A DNA stretch of 64,000 bases, taken from Pachyseris speciosa. Its lineage: Eukaryota > Cnidaria > Anthozoa > Scleractinia > Pachyseridae. The notes under the pieces are model-generated. The model made no database searches, was not told the origin of the DNA, and saw only the letters and a program-made list of their open reading frames with translations. The position numbers and the translations under genes were made by a program. The stretch lies in contig JAEMWC010000359.1 in the NCBI GenBank assembly GCA_016490735.1, positions 631,001 through 695,000 of the forward strand, written 5' to 3'. Shown in pieces: positions 44,913-57,227 of this stretch (within the stretch, counting starts at the first letter, position 1; the number at the start of each line of letters is the position of its first letter).

Positions 44913-47384
44913 AGTATAGTGCCAATGAAATATTTAGAATAGTGTCAACAAAAATTACTTGGTTTTCGTTTTCTGTTTTTGGTAAATGTCTCCCCAGTAA
45001 AGCAACAAATACGCTACATGAAAACTCATGGAGGGCTTCACATTTGCACAAGGTCATTGACCAAAAATCAGCAAACATGACACTTTACTTAAATAACCAA
45101 ACATCATGTTAAGGCATGATGTTATTATGTCGATAGAATTCTCCATTATACTCTTCCGCCCTCCTCTCCTTATTCAAAACCATCTATTGGATTACCATTT
45201 TGCATACTACATCTGTCTTTCAGTAGGCGCCTTTTCCGCCCCACCTGTGCTGAACATGATATTTTATTCACTTGACACAACAGTGTCAACTTCTAGACTT
45301 TTATTTGATATCGATTAAAACCGCCACTTTATAGGAGTGGCCAAAAATGCCAATTCATGAGACGATATTTATTACAATCATACCGTATTATCTCCAGCAA
45401 ACTAGTTCGACGCCACGTAGAGCTCCCGCATTCGGAACGCAACAATGGCATTGTTGTCACGTTGGTCAAGGCTACTGCTTTAATTGAGCGGTGTCATGGA
45501 AACTTTCTATCTTCAAAGCTTAAAAACCATAGAATCTTCTGGCCTGACTCAATGGCGCTAACAATTTATTAATGCTTTTGAAATACAAAAGTAATTGGAA
45601 TTGTCATATGAAAGGTTCACTCTAAAAAAAAAAGAAAAGGAAAATAATCATACTCCCCGTCTGAACTGAGTAGAACCCACGAGTTTACGACCATGTACAA
45701 CTGCCAGAGTCCTGTGCGGATCTGTAACGTCTATAGGGCAATAGATAAGGCATTTGGCCTGGCTGCAAATGAGAATAACATCCTGGACGTGTTCATATCA
45801 GGCCGAACTGCTTGAGACGTGTGATGTTAATGCCCATTATGAACCAACAACTCATAGTTCTTGCTGCCTCGTTTTACATCATACAGAAAATCAATTTCGA
45901 AAAAGAACGTTAATGCTCAGAGTATACCTATCTTATTTAAATTATGCAGAATTAGAGAACGTGAATACTTGGGTATCGTAAACTAGAGGAAAGTAACAGC
46001 TTCAGAATAAAGAGCAAAAAGAATTGATCCAAGACTCAAGTGTAAGACTTGACTCAAAGATCTGGCAAAGCAGTTTAAAAAAATCGGCTATAGTTCGACT
46101 CTATCAATATGCGGGTTGCTTTGAGCACCTTATCGATTTTCGGTAAGGAGAGCTCTACATTTGGACGTTAGTGCGGGGCATTTTGAGCAGAAAACAAAAT
46201 TGTCCATTTCCTTTTTATTTTACTTTATCTTTAAGTACAGAACGTAAAAAGATAACTGTAGTTCAGTAGAAAATGATGTTAAAATGAGAACAATGGGTGT
46301 ACGCTGTGATCTTCTAGTTTGTCACGATAAGACATTTGTAAAGTTAATACGCAGTCTCCGTCAAGGATATTTGAAGCGTCTTTGTCTATTTTTTTAACAA
46401 CAGCGCCCGATTTAATATCACAGCCTGTACGCTTGCCACTTTACTTTGCTGCCTTCCCGCACAGAGTGACTTGTTTTGACATATTCTCTTCACCTCACAT
46501 AATTATAGAAACCTGGAGCTAAAAACGAACCTCGGAAGCAGAAAATCGCCATCATTTTCTTGCACGCGTGATTGCGAGTATTTGCGACAAGGATGACTGA
46601 ACAACGATGTCGGGCGATTTATAATAACGCTGATTGTGTCACATATCCTTCCCGCAAACTATCATATTGCATTTAGTGTCTCCAGAAAAACCTAGGATAA
46701 GGGGACGTTAAGGAGAGAGAAGGAGGGGGGGGGGGGGGGGGGGGATTCAAGTGTAAGACTTGACTCAAAGATTTGGCAAAGAAGTTAAAAAATCGGCTAT
46801 AGTGCGAGTCTATCAATTGATATGCTGGTTGCTTTGACCACCTTATCGATTTTGATACTTGATTTGACGTTTGAGAAATACGCTTTTGGCTCGTTTACTT
46901 GACGCACATATTTCACGGAGAGTGTGAATCAAAGTAGCCTGCGTGTCAGGCGCTAGAAAGGGAAGGGTGAAAACGGGCGCTTGAAAGGAGGAGAGCCCTC
47001 TAAAAACTTGTCTTGCTTCGCGCGACAGCCTGCTTTTTCCCTCTTCACTTGATTTATCTTTCTAGAGCCTGTCATGCGGGATAGAATCACAGCCGCGAGA
47101 AATTGGGGAGTGATACCACACTGCGCGCTTATTACCCGAGGCCACAATTGGCTCGTAGCTGTGTTTTGCTGTCGTTTGTTTCATTGTTTTACTTGCTTAT
47201 ATCCCAGCATATAACATCAATCCTCAGTTTACGCGTTCACTCCTAAGACCCCTTCTTCTGGGTTTGTCATTTGAGTAAATCCTGCGGGAACAAATGACTA
47301 AATTTAAAGACACTAGACACACTTGACAAAAGAAACAAGGAACATGTAGCTCCGTTTTTCGGTCTTCTTCCTTTTTCCTCTGCG

Positions 47385-48655
47385 CACTGTGGACTACGGA
47401 CTAAGTATAAAACACGGACTGAGTATAAAATGCGGACTGAAGGCTGTGGACTGGGTACAAAACGCGGACAGGGTACAAAACACCGTGCAAAAGGCGAGTG
47501 TGGACAAAACGTGACCTAGGCCATGGTGTAGGCCATGGCCAACCCTATGGCCCGCCCTATGGCGCACCGGTGGTCAATTGTTTTAAAAATCGGTTCAGCA
47601 CTGCTGGAAACCTTTGTAAAGGTTCTCCGTCAATCGTTCATACCTTCGACTCTCTTCTGTTCTCTAGGCGGGGTTTCGCTCAAATTTTCTAAACAGACTG
47701 GTGGTAGGACTGAATTCGGAATATTTTATACCTTTAATTCTTTTTAAATCAAATGTTTTCCAAAATTCCAAGACAATCACGTCTCCTGAGGTGTGTAGAT
47801 TTTGGGAAAACTTCAACCAATCGCTGTTCGCCGCTCCCATGGTAATGCACGTGCATTTGATTCTGTTGATTCTGTCCCAAATTATGTTTTCCTGTCGCAT
47901 TTTCCAAAATGTTCTTTCAAAAAAGTTCGAGGAGAGAAAAAATCCTCGGAGCTGAACTTACTTTTTATTTTTGTTCAAAAGTATATAACAATAAACACCT
48001 GATGTGCTCTGACCACCAGGTGTAACACAGCGTAACGCAAGTTGACCAAAATGAATAATATAAAGTTTACATTGTTGACAGCTTCAACGACGGGAAAACT
48101 TGAAGCCTTCAGTATCAAAATAATTACGTTTCATATCGTAAAGGTTATGGGCACACGTATTACATGCTTGGATGCTAGATTATTACACTCTGGTTTGGAT
48201 CCTTCAGTCATCGCGGGTTCATGGAAGTGACAAAAACTGGGACCCAGTTCACTAGCTGATCCGCACGGAATAGGACCTTAGCATGTAGAAATTTGCGGGA
48301 GCTCCTTTATAATAATTGCCCTTCCTTACGATTTTTTAGCCGCTCGAAACTTATGTTTATATGGAATTCTGGTTTTTCTGATTTCAATCTACCACGAGTC
48401 TGTTAAACACTGAAAAATTTGAGCGAACCGCCGCCAAGAGAACAGAAGAGGGTCGTAGGTATGACAGCATTCATGGGTGGGCCATGGCCTAGGCCACGTT
48501 TTGTCCACACCCGCCTTTTGCTCAGTGTTTTGTACTCAGTCCGCGTTTTGTACCTATTCCGCATCCTTCAGTCCTTATTTTTTACTCAGTCCTCGTTTTA
48601 TTCCCAGTCCGCAGTCCGGGTCCGCAGTCGGTAGTCCGCGGTCCATAGTTTTAAT
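47385..48655. mobile_element. Element with GGACTGAGTATAAAAC-repeat inverted ends
   Basis: Left end 47385-47560 holds tandem phrases such as CGGACTGAGTATAAAA and then GTGTGGACAAAACGTGACCT and AGGCCATGG. Right end 48474-48655 is the reverse complement of the same arrangement. Total about 1.27 kb with arms of about 150 bp. In copy B (52520-53100) only the left part survives. An end of the same family lies at 17335-17475. The interior encodes nothing recognised. Confidence 0.8.
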
Positions 48656-50788
48656 TTTATACATGTACTGACCGGAAAGCAGGCGACTTAGTCAGCGGTT
48701 TTCTCCACGAGGGTTTAGTCTTTCGTGTGACACTTTGTTTCGCTGATCAATAAAAATTATTGTGGTAAGAACTCGGATTTGGGGATTCCTTGAAGACAGT
48801 TTTTAAAAAACAAGTTGTCTAAGCTTTGCTCGTGGACTGACTTCACTCACTGGCAAAGTGAACACAAAAAGAGACAAGGTAAGCTACATTAATTTTAGCC
48901 TTTGCATTTTACTTTAGTGACGAGAGTGGTGGTATCCTAGCTGTCAATCACAATACTCTTTGTACAGCTGTTCTCAAATTTAGTACTCAGTCTTGTGTGT
49001 TTTCTTTAGAAGGTTAAAGTTGTTGGGTTTCCACTTTGAATGAAGCTGATATTAAATTATGCAGCTTCGGAATGCCATCAGTTGTCTAATCATACATGTA
49101 TCTTTCAATAGTCCATTTTACAGTTGTGTGCTTAGTGACCTGGCCTTTGAGTGGAAGAGAGGCTGGAGGTGACCTTGTTCTGATACAAACCTCTCTGTCT
49201 TTCTAATGCAAATGTGGACTAGTTAGCTTGAGAATAACATGATTTACATGAGAAAAGCAGTGAGGTCTGTATCAAAACAAGGTCACCTCCAGCCTCGCTT
49301 CCACCCAAAACCCAGGTGACTGAGCACACAATTGTAAAATGGGCTATTGTAAGAGTACACAAGTCAAAATTAATACCCTACATGTAAGCTTACATGTACA
49401 TGTAATTTTTTGTGGTTTGCAAAATGTTCAAACAAGCACAAAGGGGAGCACTGATGAAAATTAGAGCGAAATTCATTGTATCGCACTGCGTGTTTTGCAA
49501 ACTGCAAAGGAATTTTGGCTTTTCTTCTGATTGGTGACAGAATTATGCAAATAGCCCAATCAGAATGCATTGCATTGTGATTTGCATGACCCCGCCCCCA
49601 ATCAGATGATTGGCGGAACAGAAAAACCCGACTGTTTTCAAAAACGAGCAGCTCGATACAACTAATTTGGCTTATAACCATGCGCAAGATGCCTCATTTT
49701 TGAAAACTATTCATGAAATCAACTGCAAGCAGTAGATATCTAGTATATGAATTCACCCAACTGAAAATATTCTGGTTCCAGTGAAAAACTTGTGTCTGAG
49801 TTGTGTCTCCAGAAAAACCTGGGGTATTAAAGTAGACATTATAAAGTAGACAGTATAAAGGAGAAAAGGGGGGAGGGGAGGGGGGGGGCAGTGTTGTCAT
49901 GAAGAGCAATAAGAATTGATCCAAAACTCAAGTGTAAGACCTGACTCAAAGATCTGGCAAAGCAGTTAAAAAATCGGCTAAAGTTCGAGTCTATGAATAT
50001 GCTGGTTGCTTTGACCACCTTTTCGATTTTGATAGTTGATTTTGACGTTTGAGAAATATTCTTTTGGCTTGTTTACTTGACGCACATATTTCACGGAGAG
50101 TGTGAATCAAAGTAGCCTGCATGTCAGGCGCTAGAAAGGGAAAGGGAAGGGTGAAAACGGGCGCACACGAAAAGAGGAGGGCCCTCTAAAAACTATTGTT
50201 GCTTCGTGCGACAGCCTGCTTTTTATAGAATACAATGCAAAAGTGTTGGAAACAGTAATTTTGAACTACTCTACTATTCAAGTTATCCTAACATGTAGTA
50301 CTCTGATCATGAGGTCCCTTACACTTTTATGGTACGTATAGTGAAATCAAGTTACAGACAAGTTACATTGTGCAGTTTTTAACGATTAACAAGTACATTG
50401 TAGCTTATTTTGCCCATAATTTTATTGCACATTGTTTATTTGTTACCTACAGTGTACTGGGGTGAAAAACTGTGGAATATTTTGGGGTAACAACACATTG
50501 GGGTAACAACACATTATTCCCAAAGTGGGAATAACATTTATCTCTGAAAGAGTTTTATTAGAATCTTTTATCCAGGTAGCTTTACACTCACACATTCTCA
50601 GTTTGAGTGCACAGAAAGCCAGCTAAATAGATAAAGTAAATTACAAAGAGGAAAATTTACCATTGTACTTAAAAAATTAAATTCCAGTTGTCCTTTGGTA
50701 ATATCTTTTTTTTTTTTTGAATTTTTTTTTCTTAGTGATCAGCTGCGACTACCTCATGTAATTAAAAAACGCAACTTTGGATCTTGAG

Positions 50789-51117
50789 GCATAGCCTCCT
50801 TCACAGATGTCTTTGGGCTCATCACGCATTCCTTCCCCACGAACGTCTGCTGAACTGAACTACCACTTCCGTTCGCGGTGGTTAGCCAATCATAGTTCGT
50901 TTTCCCATTGATGGAAAGTAGGACTTCAACCCTGGGATTTCTTTCACAGATGATGCTCGTCAATCGGGTGTCGATTTCCATTCTTATGCAGCTCGTTATT
51001 GGTTTCTTCAAAACAAAGGCTAACCGCTGGCGAATGGAAGTGGCAGTTCAGTTCAGCAGACATTCGTGGGGAAGGAACACGTGAGTCGAGCCCAAAGATG
51101 TCTGCGAAGGAGGCTAC
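50789..51117. mobile_element. Foldback element in copy A
   Basis: Arms of about 90-100 bp: left includes AACGTCTGCTGAACTGAACT at about 50840, right includes AGTTCAGTTCAGCAGACATT at about 51044; outermost ATAGCCTCCTT pairs with AAGGAGGCTA. The interior contains TTTCTTCAAAACAAAGGC. The orthologous element in copy B is 56005-56336, so it predates the duplication. Confidence 0.85.
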
Positions 51118-53106
51118 TTCAAAAGATTTATTTTCTTGGACTATATCTGCCGTCATGTTTCGAGCAAACATATATTAATGTTATGTCCACTACAAACTAG
51201 GTCAGCCATTACTCAAGACATTCCATTCAGGGTCCATTGGACTCTATACACATAGGTTTAGGTGTTTTACTTGTTCTAAGCAGTTTGGTTTATATGAAAG
51301 TTTCACAGGATACTTTGAGCTACAGTGCAGTGCAGAAATAAGCGTCCTATGCACACGCAAAGGGCACGCACGTTTGTGTGTACGCGTCTTGGCTTTTACA
51401 GGCTTATACGGTGCATAATGAGAAATTACTTCATGCACTTATCATAAAGGTGACTGTACATTATACTGATCATGCCTGATGGCTGTTTCAGTAGCTCTTT
51501 ATTGTGTACATAAAAATTTCTTGTATCCAATGATAACAAAATTATTTATACAGCAAGCAATGTTCCAATATAAAGGAGGAATTCTCTAAGAAAAATTCAT
51601 TCGTCATCAGGCTGATGTTTGAAGCATGTAAGACTATACATTTAACAATAATTATTGGTTCGTGCTTTAGTTTGCATACAGTATATCAAGTTATTGTGCA
51701 CATAGAAAGTTTGGAGAGCAAAATTGAGGGAAGCACAAGACTCTGGCGAGAGCAACTCTACCTCTTTGAGTGCTCTTCAAACTTTTAAAGTGCCATTTGT
51801 TACTCAATAAAGTATGCACATCCAAAACATGAACCACTGTCTTTTATAACTTACATTGCCTAAATAAATGTTATAGCAAAACCCTGGCAAATTATTTAAA
51901 CAGCAACCTGTCATTTTGAGTCTACTTGATCTGTACTGTTTTTCTACATGTCTAACGATAACATTGTTAACAATAAAAAATGCAAATGAATATTTTTTTA
52001 ACAACAGCGCCCGATTTAATATCACAGCCTGTACGCTTGCCACTTTACTTTGCTGCCTTCCCGCACAGAGTGACTTGTTTTGACATATTCTCTTCACCTC
52101 ACATAATAGAAACCTGGAGCTAAAAACGAACCTCGGAAGCAGACAATCGCCATCATTTTCTTGCACGTGTGATTGCGAGTATTTGCGACAAGGATGACTG
52201 AACAACGATGGCGGGCGATTTATAATAACGCTGATTGTGTCACATATCCTTCCCGCAAACTATCATATTGAATTTAGTGTCTCCAGAAAAACCTAGGATA
52301 AGGGGACGTTAAGGAGAGAGAGAAGGAGGGGGGGGGGGGGGGTATATAACATCAATCCTCAGTTTACGCGTTGACTCCTAACACCCCTTCTTCTGGGTTT
52401 GTCATTTGAGCAAATCCTGCGGGAACAAATGACTAAATTTAAAGACACTAGACACATTCGACAAAAGAAAACAAGGAAACATGTAGCTCCTTTTGTCGGT
52501 CTTCTTCCTTTTCCCTCTGCGCACTGTGGACTACGGACTAAGTATAAAACACGGACTAAGTATAAAATGCGGACTGAAGGCTGTGGACTAAGTACAAAAC
52601 GCGGACAGAGTACAAAACACCGTGCAAAAGGCGAGTGTGGACAAAACGTGACCTAGGCCATGGTGTAGGCCATGGCCAACCCTATGGCCCGCCCTATGGC
52701 GCACCGGTGGTCAATTGTTTTAAAAATCGGTTCAGCACTGCTCGAAACCTTTGTAAAGGTTCTCCGTCAATCGTTCATACCTTCGACTCTCTTCTGTTCT
52801 GTCGGTGGGGTTTCGCTCAAATTTTCTAAACAGACTGGTGGTAGGACTGAATTCGGAATATTTTATACCTTTAATTCTTTTTGAATCAAATGTTTTCCAA
52901 AATTCCAAGACAATCACGTCTCCTGAGGTGTGTAGATTTTGGGAAAACTTCAACCAATCGCTGTTCGCCGCTCCCATGGTAATGCACGTGCATTTGATTC
53001 TGTTGATTCTGTCCCAAATTATGTTTTCCTGTCGTATTTTCCAAAATGTTCTTTCAAGAAAAGCTCGAGGAGAGAAAAAATCCTCGGAGCTGAACTTACT
53101 TTCCAT

Positions 53107-53227
53107 TTTTCACAACTGCGAGGATCATTCTTCATTTGATTTCATTTCCGCAGTTCATGTATGATTTATTTCATATATCATTCACACTCATTTCTTTCAC
53201 GGGAACATGTGAACCCACAATTGACCT

Positions 53228-53268
<41 letters not shown>

Positions 53269-53437
53269 ATCGCACCGGTAATCGCGAGGTCACGGGTTCA
53301 AACCCCGTTGAAGTCCTGAATTTTTTTTTCAGGCTTCTTTTCGCAATTGCATAAATTGCGTTCACAACTGCGAGGATCATTCTTCATTTGATTTCATTTC
53401 CGCAGTTCATGTATCATTTCTTTCATATATAATTCAC
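53107..53437 (+). repeat. 252-bp tRNA-bearing repeat in copy B
   Basis: CACAACTGCGAGGATCATTC occurs at 53111 and again at 53363, exactly 252 bp apart, with the tRNA-like sequence between. The second unit breaks off after ATATATAATTCACATG. Copy A has different sequence at the corresponding site. Confidence 0.88.
53243..53316 (+). tRNA. tRNA-like gene in repeat, best-preserved copy (Thr-like)
   Basis: The acceptor stem GGCTTCA/TGAAGTC pairs fully (one G-T), D stem GCTC/GAGC and T arm ACGGG-TTCAAAC-CCCGT are intact, and A and B boxes are good. The anticodon loop reads CCGGTAA, which would give GGT (Thr) with an unusual C33, but the 3' anticodon strand TCGCG has what looks like a one-base insertion, so charging is doubtful. 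A T9 tract follows at about 53321, a plausible pol III terminator. More likely a repeat promoter than a working tRNA. Confidence 0.6.
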
Positions 53438-56004
53438 ATGTCTAAGCTTTGCTTGTAGACTGGCTTCACTCACTGGCAAAATGAACACGAAAAAAGACAA
53501 GGTAGGCTACATTAATTTTAGCCTTTGCATTTTACTTTAGTGACGAATGTGGTGGTATCCTAGCTGTCAATCACAATACTCTTTGTACAGCTGTACTCAA
53601 ATTTAGTACTCAGTCTTGTGTGTGTTCTTTAGAAGGTTAAAGTTGTTGGGTTTCCACTTTGAATGAAGCTCATATTAAATTAAGCAGCTTCGGAATGCCA
53701 TCAGTTGTCTAATCGTACATGTACACTTGTACCTTTCAATTGTAAGAGTACACAAGCCAAATACCCTACATGTAAGCTTACATGTAATTTTTTGTGATTT
53801 GCAAAATGTTCAAACCAGCTCAAAGAGGAGCACTGATGAAAATTACAGCATAATTCATTGTATCGCACTGCGTGTTTTGCAAACTTCAAAGGGATTTTGG
53901 CTTTTTCTTCTGATTGGGGCAGAGTTATGCAAATAGCCCAATCAGAATGCATTAAATTGTGATTTGCATGACCCCGCCCCCAATCAAATGATTGGTGGAA
54001 CAGAAAAACCCAACTGTTTTCAAAAACGAGCGGCTCAATACAACTAATGTGGCTTATAGCCATGCGCAATATGCCTCATTTTTGAAAACTATTCATGAAA
54101 TCAACTGCAAGCAGTAGATATCTAGTATATGAATTCACCCAACTGAAAATATTCTGGTTCCAGTGAAAAACTTGTGTCTGAGTTGTGGTTTTACAGTAGA
54201 TAATTACCTGGTTTATAAGGGTGCCTTCTTGTTGCCCAGGCATACAGCTAGCAACAGAAATAAGCAAATAATCATGCATAATAATAATATTATTATGCAT
54301 ATGGCTGACTCATGGCACTGCTATTACATGTACATGACTGAATAGTTGATAAAACGCTAGCATAGCTCAACTTTATACATCTTGTAGAAGTACACCTTTA
54401 GGAATATGTTTGTATTCTACCAATTCAGAATTTTGCAATGGGAAACCGAAATTGGCTTTTGGTATGCCTTGAAAATTTGATGAAGTTCTTCAGTATATGA
54501 TTTCTTGAGTATGATGTGTTCTTTAGTAGGTCAGGCACCTGCTTACTGTGTGCCTTTTTGTTCACCTTTGAAAATGTATCCTCGTATTAAATGGAGGGCA
54601 AGCACATACAGTTTACAAATTAAGAAGCTTCATGTACATGTACATTGTATGCTTAGTGCAGAAGATAAAGCAAGTACAGATCACAATCAAGCAGAGTTTA
54701 ATTACATCCTGATGAGATAAGTGATTTAGAAGAAACAAACTGTCAGTTTTTTTTAAATGAATTTTAAACCAATGAAATATTTGATAAAGCTGCAAGATTA
54801 TTCTTCCTGTGAAGTTATAATCGTGTGATTGCCAGTAGTTGCGACTATGATGACTGAACAACAATGGCGGGCGATAATATAATAATGCTGATTGTTTCAC
54901 ATATCCTTCCCCCCATATTGAATTTGGTGTCTCCAGAAAAACGTGGGGTATTAAAGTGGACGTTATAATAAAAGAGAAAAGGGGGGAGAGGGTGGGGGGG
55001 GGGGGGTGTTGTCATGAAGAGCAAAAAGAATTGATCCAAAACTCAAGTGTAAGACCTGACTCAGATCGGATAAAGCAGTTAAAAAATCGGCCATAGTTCG
55101 AGTCTATGAATATGCTGGTTGCTTTGACAGGGTTTGAGCTAGGATTTGATCACTGGGGGACAATTTGTCCCTTGGCTAAAATTTGGGGACATTTTTATTT
55201 TTAGGGGGACAGACAAATTAATTTTTTTTTCAGCATTTTTTTTACATTGATACAGGCAAGCCAACAAAAACATTTGTTTAGGTGATCCTTGTAATACAAG
55301 AACAGTGATACAAACAAGAAAAGTTAAGTTATTGGTGTCAAGACTTTCTTTTTCTCGTCATATAATTTTAAACAGAGATCAATGACTATGCTTCATACTT
55401 GTCTTGCTTCGTGCGACAGCCTGCTTTTTATAGAATACAATGCAAAAGTGTTGGAAACAGTAATTTTGTACTTCTCTAATATTCAAGCTATCCTAACATG
55501 TAGTACTCTGATCATGAGGTCCCTTACACTTTTATGGTATTGTGAAATCAAGTTACAGACAAGTTACATTGTGCAGTTTTTAACGATTAACAAGTAGCTG
55601 ATTTTGCCCATAATTTTATTGTACATTGTTTATTTGTTACCTACAGTGTACTGGGGTGAAAAACTGTGGAATATTTTGGGGTAACAACAGATTGGGGTAA
55701 CAACACATTATTCCCAAAGTGGGAATAACATTTATATCTGAAGGTGTTTTATTAGAATCTTGTACCCAGGTTAAGCTTTACACTCACACATAAATTATTC
55801 TCAGATTGCACTTCTGTTTGAGTGCACAGAAAGCCAGCTAAATAGACAAAGTAAATTACAAAGAGGAAAATTTACCATGATTGTACTTAAAAAATTAAAT
55901 TCCAGTTGTCCTTTGATAATACCTTTTTTTTTTAATTTTGTTTCTTCTTAGTGATCAGCTGCGACTACTACATGTAATTATAAAAAGCAACTTTGGACCT
56001 TGAG

Positions 56005-56336
56005 GCATAGCCTCCTTTGCAGACATCTTTGGGCTCATCGCGCGTTCCTTCCCCACGAACGTTTGCTGAACTGAACTACCACTTCCGTTCGCGGTGGTTA
56101 GCCAATCATAGTTCGTTTTTCAATTGATGGAAAGTAGGACTTCGATCCCGGGATTTCTTTCACAGAGGATGCACATCAATCGGGTTTCGATTTCCTTTCT
56201 TATGCAGCTCGTTATTGGTTTCTTCAAAACAAAGGCTAACCGCCGGCAAATGGTAGTTGCAGTTCAGTTCAGCAGACATTCGTGGGGCTGAAGGAACACG
56301 TGAGTCGAGCCCAAAGATGTCTGCAATGGAGGCTAC
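56005..56336. mobile_element. Foldback element in copy B
   Basis: Duplicate of 50789-51117, with arms CGAACGTTTGCTGAACTGAA and its inverted partner near 56260. Confidence 0.85.
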
Positions 56337-57227
56337 TTCAAAAGACTGATTTTCTTGGACTATATCTGCAGTCACGTTTAGAGCAAACATATATTAATTT
56401 TATGTCCACTACAAACTAGGTCAGCCATTACTCAAGACATTCCGTTCAGGGTCTATTGGACTCTATACACATAGGTTTAGGTGTTTTACTTGTTCTAAGC
56501 AGTTTGGTTTATATGAAAGTTTCACAGGATACTTTGGGCTATAATGACAACGTAATTACTTCATGCACTTATCATAAAGATGTACATTATACTGATCATG
56601 CCTGATGGCTGTAGCTCCTTATTGTGTGCATAAAATTTCTTGTATCCAATAATTATAATTAAAAATTATTTGTACAGCAAGCAATGTTCCAATATAAAGG
56701 AGGAATTCTCTAAGAAAAATTCATTCGTCATCAGGCTGATGTTTGAAGCATGTAAGACTACATTTAACAATAATTATTGGTTTGTACTTTAGTTTGCATA
56801 CAGTATAATTATCTTGAGTTATTGTGCACATACACTGTAGAAAGTTTGGAGAACAAAATTGAAGGAAGCACAAGACTCCTGGCGAGAGCAACTCTACCTC
56901 TTTGAGTGCTCTTCAAACTTTTCAAGTGCCATTTGTTACTCAATAAAGTACAATGTGTGCACATCCAAAACATGAACCACTGTCTTTTAGAACTTACATT
57001 GCCTAAAAAGATGTTATGGCAAAACCCGGGCAAAAATATTTACAGTATCTTAGAAAGTTACTATGGCCCAGTCAATAATTTTTTGGTTCTTTCAAAGTGT
57101 TTTAATTCCTTCCTGAATTCTCAGAAATGCAAGGTCCCTGGCACCATTTTGTACTCCTCTTGTTTCCATCTTTAGGAGCTAAAACTCTAATGTCACATTG
57201 CAGTAAACATAATTCAATCATCTTCAT

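Larger units (their letters stand above)
42700..46386. other. Noncoding region between duplications
   Basis: No supported exon. Contains a short hairpin at about 43107-43163 (CTGCTCGCTATCT / AGATAGTGAGTAGC), the foldback at 44126-44341, a hammerhead-like motif at 44880-44912 and, at about 46010-46150, one copy of the CAAGTGTAAGACTTGACTCA segment that recurs at 46744, 49928 and 55042. Open frames are short and unrecognised. Confidence 0.6.
46387..51990. repeat. Older tandem duplication, copy A (about 5.6 kb)
   Basis: Starts at TATTTTTTTAACAACAGCGC and is followed directly by copy B, which starts with the same sequence at 51991. Matching blocks: 46387-46740 with 51991-52340; 47206-47955 with 52344-53098; 48803-49800 with 53437-54185; 49803-50020 with 54929-55125; 50195-51885 with 55400-57038. 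Copies differ at a few percent of bases by eye and by several large insertions or deletions. No gene is recognised in either. Confidence 0.9.
51991..57038. repeat. Older tandem duplication, copy B (about 5.0 kb)
   Basis: Head-to-tail partner of 46387-51990. Private features are the tRNA-bearing repeat (53107-53437), an insertion at 54186-54918 and a segment at 55126-55395 (GGGGGACAATTTGTCCC and so on). It lacks the 46744-47205 segment of copy A. The end of homology is near 57038. Confidence 0.9.
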
